Source: Leptolyngbya sp. KIOST-1 (GTDB lineage Bacteria > Cyanobacteriota > Cyanobacteriia > Phormidesmidales > Phormidesmidaceae). Taken from it: a stretch of DNA of 64,000 nt. Within the stretch, counting starts at the first letter, position 1; each line of letters starts with the position of its first letter. The stretch is from positions 3,472,001 to 3,536,000 of the forward strand of contig NZ_JQFA01000002.1 in the NCBI RefSeq assembly GCF_000763385.1, written 5' to 3'. Below the pieces are notes generated by a model. It was given only the letters and a program-made list of their open reading frames with translations, had not been told where the DNA came from and did no database searches. A program made the translations under genes and the position numbers. This document shows positions 1 through 8,527 of this stretch, piece by piece.

Positions 1-385
1 CGCCTTCAAACTGGCGGGCCTGCTTGACCCCCAGCAGGTCTTCCACATCCATGTAGAGCACCTGTAGCATCAGCAGGCAGGCTTTGATGTAGGTCGCTTC
101 TGCCGGCGGGGTGCCGGTATCGCCGCTAGTATCGGGCTCAAATTGGTCAAGGCGAATCTTACCCCAAATGCTAAAGCGCTCCGGTTCTTCTAGGAGCACG
201 CAGGCCTTGCCCCGGTTATCGGTCAGGTCGCGCCAGAGCGCTCTGGCATCGTCCTCCTGGGCAGCGGTAAACACGCTCAGCAGCCGAAAGGTTTGCCCCT
301 GGTACGACAGAATTGGAATCTGTTGATCTTTTTGAGGATGGTGCATCGTTTTGATGTCAACATCCTGCCGCTTGAGGATAAACAT
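1..385 (-). CDS. Npun_F0813 family protein, 3' end outside window
   Basis: Reading leftwards from an ATG at 385, the protein begins MFILKRQDVDIKTM and continues through ILSYQGQTFRLLSVF and NRGKACVLLEEPERFSIWG. This resembles, from memory, the conserved cyanobacterial family called Npun_F0813. About 128 codons are visible and the C-terminus is cut off by the window edge. An in-frame ATG at 346 is a possible later start, but the upstream start keeps the typical hydrophobic opening. No catalytic motif or membrane segment is visible and the function is unknown. Confidence in a real gene is high; the family name is a recollection. Confidence 0.7.
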   Translation of the reverse strand, partial: MFILKRQDVDIKTMHHPQKDQQIPILSYQGQTFRLLSVFTAAQEDDARALWRDLTDNRGKACVLLEEPERFSIWGKIRLDQFEPDTSGDTGTPPAEATYIKACLLMLQVLYMDVEDLLGVKQARQFEG

Positions 386-649
386 GTTATGGCCTGCTGA
401 CTCCTAGCTGAGGTGATTACCTGCAGTAGGCGGCGGCTGCAACAATAAACCGCACCCTTGGTACTGCGTCATTGATGATGGATAAAGCCTTGCAAACCCT
501 CGCAAACGCTACGATCTGTTTAAGAGATTTATTTTAGCGGCCCTGGCTGCCTTGGCACAGTCCTTTGCTGCTGTTTTTCCAACATTCTATTCGCCTTGGG
601 CTGTCCTGAGCGCATACGCCACCCTCTAAGATAGAGTGATGTTGAGTTG

Positions 650-722
<73 letters not shown>

Positions 723-886
723 TTTGGATCGGGTCGGGGCTGCCGCCCTGGCCAGTGCTGATAAGGGCAGCATACCCCCACGGTGGGGGTAACCCGTCAC
801 CCAGACCGCCTAGGGTTGGGCACTGGGCAACGGTGAGGCGAAAACGCTAATCTGGCTGTAGTTCCCGATCTTGGCAGGCTACTCCT

Positions 887-1558
887 TTGGACGATTCAGA
901 GCTACAGGCCAAACTCAAGCAGCTAGAGGCAGACCTCAATTCGTCTTCCCCTCCGCCTACCCCTCATCGGACGGAGAAGCCGGTGTCACAACCGCAGAGC
1001 TGGGGGCAGCGGCTCAAGGGCAACGCGCTATTGCCCGTCTATCTGGTGGCGATTCCCTGGGCTCAGGAAATCGTTGACCAGGCGGTGTTTGGCGGGACCT
1101 GGAACCTGCCGCTGCACCCCCGCAGCGTGGCCGGAATTCCCGGCATTTTTCTGTCGGCCATTTCCCACTCTGGCTTTGCCCACCTGATCGGCAACACGAT
1201 TGGATTTTTAATCTTTAGCTGGCTGATTTTGGCCAAAAGCCGCCGCGACTACTGGATTACACTGCTGATTGGCTGGCTGGGCGGTGGGGTGGTGGCCTGG
1301 CTGTTGGGCCCCAGCAGCGTCCACGGCCTGAGCGGAGTGGTTTACACCCTGTTTGGCTACTTGCTATGCATTGGCTGGCTGGAGCGGCGGGTGGTGCCCC
1401 TGTTGATTTCGGTGTTTGTGCTGATCAACTACAGCTACTTTATCTTTGGCATGTTCCCCACCCAGCCGATGGTGGCCTGGTGGGGGCATTTGTTTGGCTT
1501 CTTCCTGGGGATTCTGGCGGCCTACGGGGTATATCGGGAGCCGGGGAAGAGGGGGTAG
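887..1558 (+). CDS. Rhomboid family intramembrane serine protease
   Basis: A 223-residue membrane protein with a polar, proline-rich N-terminus (about 1-45) followed by six or so hydrophobic helices. The rhomboid signature is visible: HSGFAHLIGN near residue 95, GLSG with the presumed nucleophile Ser near 149, and a late WWGHLFGFF carrying the presumed catalytic His. By family knowledge it would cut substrates inside the membrane; the substrate is unknown. The only suitable start is TTG at 887, as no in-frame ATG precedes the conserved part. The stop codon TAG sits inside the first unit of a G-rich tandem repeat, and the gene stands alone between a tRNA and a convergent gene. Confidence 0.85.
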   Translation: MDDSELQAKLKQLEADLNSSSPPPTPHRTEKPVSQPQSWGQRLKGNALLPVYLVAIPWAQEIVDQAVFGGTWNLPLHPRSVAGIPGIFLSAISHSGFAHLIGNTIGFLIFSWLILAKSRRDYWITLLIGWLGGGVVAWLLGPSSVHGLSGVVYTLFGYLLCIGWLERRVVPLLISVFVLINYSYFIFGMFPTQPMVAWWGHLFGFFLGILAAYGVYREPGKRG

Positions 1559-1624
1559 GTGGGTAGGCGGGTGGATGGGTAGATGGGTAGGTGGGTAGGT
1601 GGGTAGGTGGGTGGATGGGTGGCG
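1554..1624. repeat. G-rich GGTGGGTA/GGATGGGT tandem repeat at rhomboid stop codon
   Basis: About 70 bp of near-perfect 4- and 8-bp units (GGGTAGGT, GGGTGGAT). The array overlaps the TAG of the rhomboid gene. It is the longest member of a family found at nine sites in this window. The G-tracts could form quadruplexes (inference). Confidence 0.9.
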
Positions 1625-1635
1625 GATGCCAGAGA

Positions 1636-2112
1636 TTAAATATTCCAGGGTTTTAAGAGCGTGTGGCGGGGGACGTAGAGGGGGTGACGGGGCTGGCCGG
1701 TGCGGTTGAGGCCCAGGCAGTGGCAGTAAGCAGAGAAGGGGGCCAGCAGGGCGAGGACGGCGCGATCGCGCCCCTGCCAGCTACCTCCGTTTCCCCAGGC
1801 CAGCAGAATACGCTCGGCCTGGTTGGCGGCGGCGAGTAGAGCGGCGTCGTTGTCTGGACCGATGGGATCGGCAACCTGGCGCAGCACCTGGGGCCTAGGG
1901 CTGCGGTAGGCAAACAGATTGACCACTGCGATCGCCCCAAAGCCCCAGCCCATCGCCAGCCCTGTGCAGCGGCGCAGGGTGGGGTCGTCTATGCTACTGT
2001 CGGCCCGACTGGGATTGAGCATGATGATGGCCAGGGTGGGAGCATCGCTCCACCGTCGCCCCAGGCTGTATCGATAGTGGCCTGTGGGGTCAAAGGTGGC
2101 GGTGCGCTCCAT
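1636..2112 (-). CDS. DUF1643 domain-containing protein
   Basis: From the ATG at 2112 the protein is 158 residues and starts MERTATFDPTGHYRYSLGR. It carries LAIIMLNPSRADSSIDDPT, IAVVNLFAYRSP, LLAWGNGG and a C-terminal LGLNRTGQPRHPLYVP, which together match DUF1643. Biochemical function is unknown. Another in-frame ATG lies at 2130, and the frame stays open to 2217, but the codons upstream of 2130 look non-coding. The gene is divergent from the MFS transporter and converges on the rhomboid gene across the G-rich repeat. Confidence 0.8.
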   Translation of the reverse strand: MERTATFDPTGHYRYSLGRRWSDAPTLAIIMLNPSRADSSIDDPTLRRCTGLAMGWGFGAIAVVNLFAYRSPRPQVLRQVADPIGPDNDAALLAAANQAERILLAWGNGGSWQGRDRAVLALLAPFSAYCHCLGLNRTGQPRHPLYVPRHTLLKPWNI

Positions 2113-2196
2113 AGCCGAAGGCTGCAACATTTGTTTACATTGGGAGGTGGGCGCAGCGGTTCTCGCCGTAGCGACGCCAGGGCATGAACCCAGGGG

Positions 2197-3561
2197 ATGG
2201 CCCCGGGCGCTCAGCACCCAGCAATCTACCGGAGACCGATTGTTTTGACTATTTTCTCAACCTTTAGCCCCTCGGTGCGCACCAATTTGACGGTGCTGTT
2301 TGCGGCGGGGCTGTGTTTTTGGGCCGGGCTGGCCGGACTGTTGCCCACGCTGCCCTTGTTTATTGAGACCCTGGGGGGCAGCGGCCAGCAGATCGGCATT
2401 GTGATGGCGTCGTTTGCGATTGGGCTGCTGCTGGCGCGGCCCTACCTGTCGCGGTTGGCCGACGAGCGGGGTCGCAAGGTGGTGCTGATGGTGGGGCTGA
2501 GCGCGATCGCCCTGGCCCCCTTTGGCTACCTGCTGGTGCAGTTTCTGCCCCGCGCGATTGTCCCCCTCTCTTTAGCGGGCTATCCCCTCACCCTCGACAC
2601 CGCCATTCTGGCGATGATCGCCATTCGCGCCTTTCACGGGCTCAGCATTGCCGCCTTTGTGGTGGCTTACAGCGCCCTGGTGCTGGATCTGGCCCCACCC
2701 GCCAACCGGGGTGAGCTGATCGGCTACATGACCCTGGTCAATCCCATCGGACTGGCCCTGGGTCCGGCCCTGGGCGGCTTTCTCTACGAGGCCACAGGCT
2801 TCACCACGGCGTTTTTGGTCATGGGGCTGCTGGGACTGGCTGGGCTGGGGTTGGTGGCGCGGCTACACGAGCCCTACCAGGCCCCCAGCGCCCTAGACGA
2901 GGCTGGCTCGACGGTCTTTTGGGGGCAGCTGTGGAGCGGTCGGGTGCGGACGCCCGCTATTATTTTGCTGCTGGTGGGCCTGGCCTTTGGCACCATCAGT
3001 ACCTTTGTGCCGCTGTACGTGCGAGAGACGGGGCTGGCGCTGAACGTGGGGTTGATCTACACCGCCTCGGCCCTGGCCAGCTTTATGTCGCGGCTGGTGG
3101 CCGGGCGGGCCAGCGATCGCTACGGGCGGGGCCGGTTTATCACCGTCAGTCTGCTGGCCTACAGTGTGGGCATGGGTGTGTTCTGGCTGGCCCGCAGCGC
3201 CCCGATGTTTTTGCTGGCGGGGTTCATTCAGGGATTTGCCGGGGGCACTCTGATTCCTATGATTGCGGCCCTGATGGGCGATCGCTCGACGGCCAGCGAT
3301 CGCGGTCGCACCTTTGGTTTGGCCATGGTGGGCTTTGACGTGGGCATTGCCCTGGCTGGCCCTATCTTTGGCACCATTGCCGATCAGCTGGGCTACCGAG
3401 GTATCTTTGGCCTCTCCGGCGTCATGACCCTGGTGGGGCTGGTGATTTTTGCCACCGCCAACAGCAAAGATCTGGGCCACTCCCTGCGCTTTGCCCTGGG
3501 GCACGGCAAGGATGTCTACGCCGTAGACCTGACGCAGCCAGGAAACCCCAGACTGAGTTAA
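2197..3561 (+). CDS. MFS transporter
   Basis: A 454-residue protein of about 12 hydrophobic helices in two halves. The MFS loop 2-3 signature appears as ARPYLSRLADERGRKVVL (residues about 79-96), and the equivalent second-half loop as VAGRASDRYGRGR. It is a secondary transporter of the inner membrane; the substrate cannot be told from sequence, though drug or sugar efflux families are the closest in style. The ATG at 2197 has a poorly spaced Shine-Dalgarno. A TTG at 2245, about 10 bases after GGAG, is a credible alternative that would shorten the protein by 16 residues. It is followed by a tRNA on the other strand. Confidence 0.85.
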   Translation: MAPGAQHPAIYRRPIVLTIFSTFSPSVRTNLTVLFAAGLCFWAGLAGLLPTLPLFIETLGGSGQQIGIVMASFAIGLLLARPYLSRLADERGRKVVLMVGLSAIALAPFGYLLVQFLPRAIVPLSLAGYPLTLDTAILAMIAIRAFHGLSIAAFVVAYSALVLDLAPPANRGELIGYMTLVNPIGLALGPALGGFLYEATGFTTAFLVMGLLGLAGLGLVARLHEPYQAPSALDEAGSTVFWGQLWSGRVRTPAIILLLVGLAFGTISTFVPLYVRETGLALNVGLIYTASALASFMSRLVAGRASDRYGRGRFITVSLLAYSVGMGVFWLARSAPMFLLAGFIQGFAGGTLIPMIAALMGDRSTASDRGRTFGLAMVGFDVGIALAGPIFGTIADQLGYRGIFGLSGVMTLVGLVIFATANSKDLGHSLRFALGHGKDVYAVDLTQPGNPRLS

Positions 3562-3590
3562 CCAATCGCTAACCGATGGATTGAGTAAAA

Positions 3591-3664
3591 CGGGCGAGGA
3601 GGGATTCGAACCCCCGACACCGTGGTCCGTAGCCACGTGCTCTAGTCCACTGAGCTACACGCCC
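3591..3664 (-). tRNA. tRNA-Arg (anticodon ACG)
   Basis: Read on the minus strand: acceptor GGGCGTG, D-arm TAGCTCAGTGGA, anticodon stem and loop GTGGCTACGGACCAC with anticodon ACG, T-loop GGTTCGAATCC, and acceptor 3' strand CTCGCCC with discriminator G. There is one T-T mismatch in the acceptor stem. Confidence 0.93.
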
Positions 3665-3711
3665 CTGTGCAGGCTTCTTATACTAGCATGGTCTGCTGCC
3701 ATATTGTACCC

Positions 3712-4221
3712 ATGACAAATAATCCTTCCAGTTTTCCTGCTGGGGTGGCCCTGACCCACCTCGATGGCCAGGGCGAGGCCCACATGGTGGATGTTGCCGC
3801 CAAGGCCTCAACCGTGCGAGAAGCGGTCGCCGAGGCCCTGGTGGCCATGCAGCCCCAGACCCTGACCAGCCTGGAGGCGGGCAACGCCCCCAAGGGCGAC
3901 GTGCTGGGCACCGCCCGGATTGCGGGCATCATGGCCGCCAAGCAAACCGCACACCTGATTCCCCTCTGCCACCCGCTGCCGATTCAAAAGGTGGAGGTGC
4001 AGATTGTCCCCGATGCGGCCCTGCCCGGCTACCGCATTCAGGCCAGGGTTAAAACCAAGGCCGAGACCGGGGTTGAGATGGAGGCCCTGACCGCTGCCAG
4101 TGTGGCCGCCCTCACCCTCTACGACATGGCCAAGGGGCTGGAAAAATCGATTGAAATTCGCAGCGTGCGGCTGCTGAGCAAAACCGGCGGCAAATCGGGC
4201 GACTATCGAGCCGAGGTTTGA
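3712..4221 (+). CDS. moaC: Cyclic pyranopterin monophosphate synthase MoaC
   Basis: The 169-residue product converts the MoaA product into cyclic pyranopterin monophosphate in molybdenum cofactor synthesis (family knowledge). Visible signatures are [15 protein letters not shown] at the N-terminus, [19 protein letters not shown], the metal- and substrate-binding [10 protein letters not shown], and [24 protein letters not shown] near the C-terminus. The ATG at 3712 is chosen because the homologous N-terminus starts just after it; the frame extends upstream to 3667 without conserved sequence. Length matches the family. No other moa genes lie next to it. Confidence 0.95.
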   Translation: MTNNPSSFPAGVALTHLDGQGEAHMVDVAAKASTVREAVAEALVAMQPQTLTSLEAGNAPKGDVLGTARIAGIMAAKQTAHLIPLCHPLPIQKVEVQIVPDAALPGYRIQARVKTKAETGVEMEALTAASVAALTLYDMAKGLEKSIEIRSVRLLSKTGGKSGDYRAEV

Positions 4222-4277
4222 CTGACGCCGTCGCCGTCATGGGGAGTGCGGGCGTTGTCGAATGCAGGTATGATATG

Positions 4278-4348
4278 CCCCCCACCCCCCAAATTCTGGG
4301 GGGAGTCGAACTCTCAAAGTCTCCCAAAATTGCGAGATTTAGGAGGCG
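4278..4348. repeat. Degenerate dispersed palindromic repeat between moaC and the next gene
   Basis: Two small imperfect hairpins lie side by side: CCCCCC (4285-4290) pairs with GGGGGG (4298-4303), and TCTCCC pairs with a diverged partner around 4320-4337. The wording (CCCCAAATT...GGGGG, then CCCAAAATT...GAGATTTAGGAGGC) resembles repeats common in other cyanobacterial genomes, from memory. The rest of the 312-bp gap (4222-4533) shows nothing recognisable. Confidence 0.5.
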
Positions 4349-4533
4349 GTAAAAGGATGTCAAGTTTACAGATTCATCACTTAATTCAGCAATGCCCGCG
4401 GAGTGCGAAGTGCAAAGTTCAAAATGGAAAATTCTCAGGGTGATTTGATGCCGATTTTGTATTAGCACCCCAACAGCAGGCCGCCTGCCCGTCGATCGTT
4501 TCATCCTCCTGCTCCAGTCCGGCTCCTTCGCCT

Positions 4534-5307
4534 ATGGTTATTGCTCTGATTACCGACTTTGGCCTCCAGGATAGCTATGTGGGGGTGATGAAGGGCGTGA
4601 TTGCGGCGATCGCCCCGACTGCCCAATGCCTCGATCTCACCCACGCCATTCCACCCCAGGACCTCCACGCCGCTCGCTTTACCCTGCTGAGTGCCTACCC
4701 CTACCTGCCCGCGGACACCATTTACCTGGTCGTTGTCGATCCGGGGGTGGGAACGGAGCGACGGGGGGTGGCGGTCCAGACGGCGCGGGGGATGTTGGTG
4801 GGTCCGGACAACGGCCTGTTCGGCGGCGGGTGGGACGGCAGCCCAGTGCTCAAGGCCGTAGCGCTTACCAACTCTGCCTACTGGCGATCGCCCCAGCCCA
4901 GCGCCACCTTCCACGGGCGCGACATTTTTGCGCCGGTGGCGGCCCACCTGGCCAGCGGCGTACCCATCGACCGCCTGGGGCCAGCGATCGACCCCCAATC
5001 CCTGGTGAGGTTGTCGCCGGAGGCTCCAGCGGCCAGTGTCAGCGACCGGGAGGGCACAGTGCAGTACATCGACCGCTTCGGCAACGCCGTCACCACAATC
5101 CCGGCGGAGTCCTTGCCTGCCGGTCCCTGGCAGATCAGGGTGGGCACCATCACCCTGGCCGGAGTCGGCACCTACGGCGATGTTTCCGCAGGTGAGGGGC
5201 TGGCCCTGGTGGGCAGCCACGGGTTTGTCGAGCTGGCGGTGAACCAGGGCAGCGCCGAGGCGAGGTTTGGGCTGGCGGTGGGCGATCGCGTCTCTGTTAA
5301 CGCCTGA
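4534..5307 (+). CDS. SAM hydroxide adenosyltransferase (DUF62 family)
   Basis: A 257-residue protein starting MVIALITDFGLQDSYVG, the hallmark of the SAM hydrolase/DUF62 family. Further motifs are VVDPGVGTERR (near 70), VGPDNGLF (near 90), FHGRDIFAPVAAHLA (near 126) and IDRFGNAVTTIP (near 180). The characterised members hydrolyse S-adenosylmethionine to adenosine and methionine, using a water/hydroxide nucleophile; related folds carry out fluorination. It stands alone. The stop codon is followed 10 bp later by a C-rich tandem repeat shared with the convergent DUF1997 gene. Confidence 0.85.
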   Translation: MVIALITDFGLQDSYVGVMKGVIAAIAPTAQCLDLTHAIPPQDLHAARFTLLSAYPYLPADTIYLVVVDPGVGTERRGVAVQTARGMLVGPDNGLFGGGWDGSPVLKAVALTNSAYWRSPQPSATFHGRDIFAPVAAHLASGVPIDRLGPAIDPQSLVRLSPEAPAASVSDREGTVQYIDRFGNAVTTIPAESLPAGPWQIRVGTITLAGVGTYGDVSAGEGLALVGSHGFVELAVNQGSAEARFGLAVGDRVSVNA

Positions 5308-5317
5308 TGGGTAACGC

Positions 5318-5345
5318 CCACCCACCCACTTACTCACCCACCCCT
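5318..5345. repeat. Tandem repeat (GTGGGTGG-type, G-rich on minus strand) at DUF1997 stop
   Basis: CCCACCCACCCACTTACTCA-like sequence on the plus strand. On the minus strand it begins directly after the TAA of the DUF1997 gene (stop at 5346-5348). It is a member of the nine-copy G-rich array family. Confidence 0.8.
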
Positions 5346-5939
5346 TTACCCCTCCACAGCCCGACCGCGCAGCGACCCCTGATCGGTCCCTTCGCCATGG
5401 GTGAGGGTTGCCGTCACCCAGGCCCGGTAGTCCTCCACCAGCTGGCGCTCGATGCGGTGCTTGATGGTGCTGAGAATGCCGCTGAGAAACGTCCGCCCGG
5501 CGCGATCGAGCACGGGGTCGGGCATGAAGCGAAGCGGGGGCGGCAGCTCGATGTGAATGTGCAGGTCGGCGCGGCCCTGGAGTTCGGTGTAGTGGTCGCG
5601 GCGGTGGGGGATGAGAGTGCCCTGCAGCGCCATCCCAAAGGAATCGTTGACGAAGCTGAGGTAGTCGGGGCCTTTGACCTGGCAGCCTACTGACTCCAGC
5701 TGAAGGGTGCCATCGGCCTGCGATCGCACCCGCAGATCCGCCGTGGGTTCAATGCTGACGCCCAGAAATTGCAGCGGCCGCAGGCTGAGTCGATACACCC
5801 CGTCGCCCAGCACTTCGATCCGGCGCGGGTCGGTAATGGCCTGCACCAGGCGCTGGGGCTGCCGCAGGTAGTGCTCGATGGGCACGGTCTCGTTGGGCAC
5901 CCGCAGGCGCAAATCTTGGCTGGCGTAGAAGTTCTGCAT
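5346..5939 (-). CDS. DUF1997 family protein
   Basis: A 197-residue protein beginning MQNFYASQDLRLRVP. Its body (HYLRQPQRLVQAITDPRRIEVL, VYRLSLRPLQFLG, LHIHIELPPPLRFMP and a C-terminal RIERQLVEDYRAWV) matches the cyanobacterial and plastid DUF1997 family. A lipid-binding START-like fold has been suggested for such proteins, but that is not provable here. It has no signal peptide or membrane segment. The gene converges with the SAM hydroxide adenosyltransferase gene, the two being separated by a tandem repeat. Confidence 0.75.
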   Translation of the reverse strand: MQNFYASQDLRLRVPNETVPIEHYLRQPQRLVQAITDPRRIEVLGDGVYRLSLRPLQFLGVSIEPTADLRVRSQADGTLQLESVGCQVKGPDYLSFVNDSFGMALQGTLIPHRRDHYTELQGRADLHIHIELPPPLRFMPDPVLDRAGRTFLSGILSTIKHRIERQLVEDYRAWVTATLTHGEGTDQGSLRGRAVEG

Positions 5940-6191
5940 AGAAAAACGCTACCTGAAAACGGCGTACTACCCAGGGCAGATGAAGTTTTGTAACCTATGT
6001 TTAACAATTTAATACGTCTTTCAGGTTCGTGGGGTTCGCCAGGCACTATTGGGCACCCTAGGCAGCTTTGTCGAGTTGGAGATTAGGGAGATCCTCCCCT
6101 TGCCTATTCGGCTCCTACGATTTCAGCTTTTTCTGAGAGGGCGTTACATGGAGTTACTACGTATTCAGGGTCTGTACCCAAGGACATCACC

Positions 6192-6440
6192 ATGACATTT
6201 ACTCCCACACATGTTTTAATTTCCCGCACTAAAGAAACGCCGGTGCAGCTGGTGGCCGGACCGAAGGGCTACTGGCTCTATACCGAAGCCGAGGCGAAAA
6301 AAGGCGGCACCCCTGCCTTTGAGGTCCGCCCCAAGCTGGGCTTTTACTGTCTGGGACAGCCGGTCGTAGGCTTTAGCCTACAGCCGCTCACGGCTGACAC
6401 TGCTGTCGCCCAACCCCAGGCCGCTCAGGTGGCTCAGTAG
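6192..6440 (+). CDS. Small conserved-looking hypothetical protein (82 aa)
   Basis: The ATG at 6192 is preceded by AAGGA at 6180-6184, a good Shine-Dalgarno site. The 82-residue product (MTFTPTHVLISRTKETPVQL...) is a compact, probably beta-rich protein with an alanine/glutamine-rich tail. It has no signal peptide or recognised motif. I do not recognise a family. The codon use and ribosome site make it likely to be real. It converges on murG, with a palindromic repeat in between. Confidence 0.6.
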   Translation: MTFTPTHVLISRTKETPVQLVAGPKGYWLYTEAEAKKGGTPAFEVRPKLGFYCLGQPVVGFSLQPLTADTAVAQPQAAQVAQ

Positions 6441-6455
6441 TGATGGAACGACAGG

Positions 6456-6514
6456 CTAGGGGCTGTAACCCTTGATTTTTGAGCGTTGAGCAGCCAAGTG
6501 ATGACAGCCCCTAG
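6456..6514 (-). repeat. MITE-like dispersed repeat, half element (minus orientation)
   Basis: On the minus strand this reads CTAGGGGCTGTCATCA...ACAGCCCCTAG, with terminal 11-bp inverted repeats CTAGGGGCTGT/ACAGCCCCTAG. The same 59-bp half element occurs at 29841-29899, and as the left half of the longer copies at 10591 and 46823. It begins two bases after the murG stop codon. Confidence 0.8.
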
Positions 6515-6516
6515 CC

Positions 6517-7629
6517 CTATCGGTGCAGCACTACTTTTTGAATTAAATCCGCCAGCCGAGTAGCGCTGTTGGCCACCGCTAGCTGCCCCGCTGCTGCGGC
6601 CATGGCCTGGAGCTGGGCAGAATTTTCCAGTAGCCCCAGCCCCAGCCGTTGCAGATCGTCCGCTGTGGTCTGGCTCTGTGGACACAGAATGGCAGCCTGG
6701 GCCTGCTCAAACGCCCTGGCATTCACCGTCTGGTGGTCTTCGGCGGCGTAGGGGTAGGGAATCAGAATTGAGGGGGTGTGGGAGATGGCCAGCTCCGTCA
6801 GGGTGCCCGCCCCGGCCCGGCCAATGGCCAGGGTTGCTCGGTGCATAAGCGCCGCCATCTCGCCAAAGAAGGGGCGGTGAATGTAGTGCGGATGGCTGAA
6901 GCTGTCGGCTTCGGGGTCACTGCTGCCGGTCTGGTGGACAATCCAGGCCCCTGCGTCAATCCAGGCGGGGGCGGCCGATCGCACCAGTTTGTTGACCGCC
7001 ACGGCCCCCTGGCTGCCGCCCACCACCACAATCAGCGGCACGCCCTCGGGAATGGCAGGATCGCTCAAAACGGGTGGCTCTGGGGTTAGAAACTGCTCGC
7101 GCACGGGGGTGCCCACCACGATGGTTTTCGCCCTGGGCAGGCGATCGCGGGTCTCTGCAAACCCCAGGGCCACCGTGGTACACCAGGGACTGAGCCAGCG
7201 CGTCACCTTGCCCGGCAGCGCGTTTGACTCGTGCAGCACGGCGGGGAGTCCCAGCGATCGGGCCGCAATGATGGCCGGAGCGGCAATGTAGCCGCCCGTG
7301 GTAAATACACCGTCAAAATGGCCCTGGTCGAGCAGGGTCCGCACCTGCACAACTGCCTGGGCAAAGCGGCCCAGGGTTTTGGCAGTGCCCAGGCCGGGCC
7401 GCCCCTGGAAGCCCGCCATGCGAACGGTGTGGAGCGGGAAATGGCTGGGGACCAGGGAGGTTTCGAGCCGATCGGGCACCCCCAACCAGTCGATGGCGTA
7501 GCCCTCCCGCACCAGGGCTTCGGCGGTGGCGATCGCCGGGAACAAATGCCCGCCAGTACCGCTGGCGGCCACCAGCAGCCGGGGAGACGCAGCGGTGGTA
7601 GCGTCCGCTGAACTCGATGCTTGGGACAA
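6517..7629 (-). CDS. murG: MurG, UDP-GlcNAc:lipid I N-acetylglucosaminyltransferase
   Basis: This 370-residue GT28 enzyme adds GlcNAc to lipid I to form lipid II on the inner face of the plasma membrane (family knowledge). Seen here: the first glycine-rich motif SGTGGHLFPAIATAEAL (about 24-40), GFQGRPG, GGYIAAPAIIAA, HESNALPGKVTR, the second-domain GGSQGAVAVN, and the donor-binding RAGAGTLTELA with YPYAAEDHQTVNA. The N-terminal 15 residues are a variable Ser/Ala-rich extension. The gene is divergent from the NTF2-like protein gene, and its TAG abuts a dispersed repeat. Confidence 0.95.
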   Translation of the reverse strand: MSQASSSADATTAASPRLLVAASGTGGHLFPAIATAEALVREGYAIDWLGVPDRLETSLVPSHFPLHTVRMAGFQGRPGLGTAKTLGRFAQAVVQVRTLLDQGHFDGVFTTGGYIAAPAIIAARSLGLPAVLHESNALPGKVTRWLSPWCTTVALGFAETRDRLPRAKTIVVGTPVREQFLTPEPPVLSDPAIPEGVPLIVVVGGSQGAVAVNKLVRSAAPAWIDAGAWIVHQTGSSDPEADSFSHPHYIHRPFFGEMAALMHRATLAIGRAGAGTLTELAISHTPSILIPYPYAAEDHQTVNARAFEQAQAAILCPQSQTTADDLQRLGLGLLENSAQLQAMAAAAGQLAVANSATRLADLIQKVVLHR

Positions 7630-7727
7630 GGGAGCACCCTCGACACTGAAAACGCCTCTAACTATACCAACTCCCTGCCAGTTGATATAAGGTAGAACGG
7701 AGTATTTCTGGCGTAGGGGAAACGAGC

Positions 7728-8525
7728 GTGGCTAACCTTTTGGCAGGACGGCGGCGGCTGGGGCTGATGGCCATGGTGGCTCTGGGGTTGGGCGCGGGTG
7801 CGATCGCCCCCCCGGCCCACTCCAGTCCGCTGGTGGTGGCCCAGGCCGCCCCCGCCGAGGTGCAGCGGGTGCTGAGCGAGCTGGAGACGGCGGCCAGCGA
7901 TCGCAACCTCGACGCCGTCATGGCCTTCTACAGCGAGTCGTTCTCCAGCGATACAGGCTTCGACTACGCCCAGCTGCGCCAAACCCTGGAAACCCTCTGG
8001 CAGCGATACCCCGACATCACCTACGACATCGAGCTGCTGAGCTGGCAGGCCAGTGGTCCCGGCCGCTACCTGATCGAAACCCGCACCACCGTTACCGGCC
8101 AGCAGACCCGCCCCGAACGCACCCTTACCCTTACCGCCGACATCACCTCGCGCCAGCGGCTGGAGGACGGGCAGATTGTCTCCCAGGAAATTTTGACGGA
8201 GACCAGTCGGCTGGTGTCGGGCACCAACCCGCCCACGGTGCGGGTGCAGCTGCCCCAAACTATGACCCCAGGTCAGACCTACAGCTTTGACACGATTGTT
8301 GTGGAGCCGCTGGAGGGGCGATCGCTGATGGGGGTCGCCGTGGAGGAGGGCGTCACCGCCACCGACTTTTTCGAGCCCCGCCCGGTGGTGTTTGACCTGC
8401 TCAGCTCCGGGGGGCTATACAAAGTGGGCACCGCCCCCGCCGAACCCGACCGCCGCTGGGTTTCTACGGTGATTATTCGCGAAGACGGCATGGTGGTTGA
8501 AACCCGCCGGGTTCGCGTTGAGTAA
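7728..8525 (+). CDS. Exported NTF2-like (SnoaL-type) domain protein
   Basis: A 265-residue protein with a GTG start and a signal peptide (RRRLGLMAMVALGLGAGAIA, ending near AHSSPLVVAQA). A segment from about 43-150 (VQRVLSELETAASDRNLDAVMAFYSESFSSDTGFDYAQLRQTLE) fits an NTF2/SnoaL-like fold; the C-terminal half looks beta-rich. It is likely periplasmic, and no catalytic residues are evident. It ends two bases before the ATG of the cupin gene, so the two are probably cotranscribed. Function unknown. Confidence 0.7.
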   Translation: MANLLAGRRRLGLMAMVALGLGAGAIAPPAHSSPLVVAQAAPAEVQRVLSELETAASDRNLDAVMAFYSESFSSDTGFDYAQLRQTLETLWQRYPDITYDIELLSWQASGPGRYLIETRTTVTGQQTRPERTLTLTADITSRQRLEDGQIVSQEILTETSRLVSGTNPPTVRVQLPQTMTPGQTYSFDTIVVEPLEGRSLMGVAVEEGVTATDFFEPRPVVFDLLSSGGLYKVGTAPAEPDRRWVSTVIIREDGMVVETRRVRVE

Positions 8526-8527
8526 CC

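Noticed and set aside
1554-1624. CRISPR-like array interpretation of the tandem repeats
   Set aside because: Units of 4-8 bp follow each other with no unique spacers and no cas genes nearby.
2893-3636. A 247-codon minus-strand open frame opposite the MFS gene and the tRNA
   Set aside because: It is antisense to conserved MFS coding sequence and overlaps a tRNA; the product is Gly/Gln/His-rich without any known motif.
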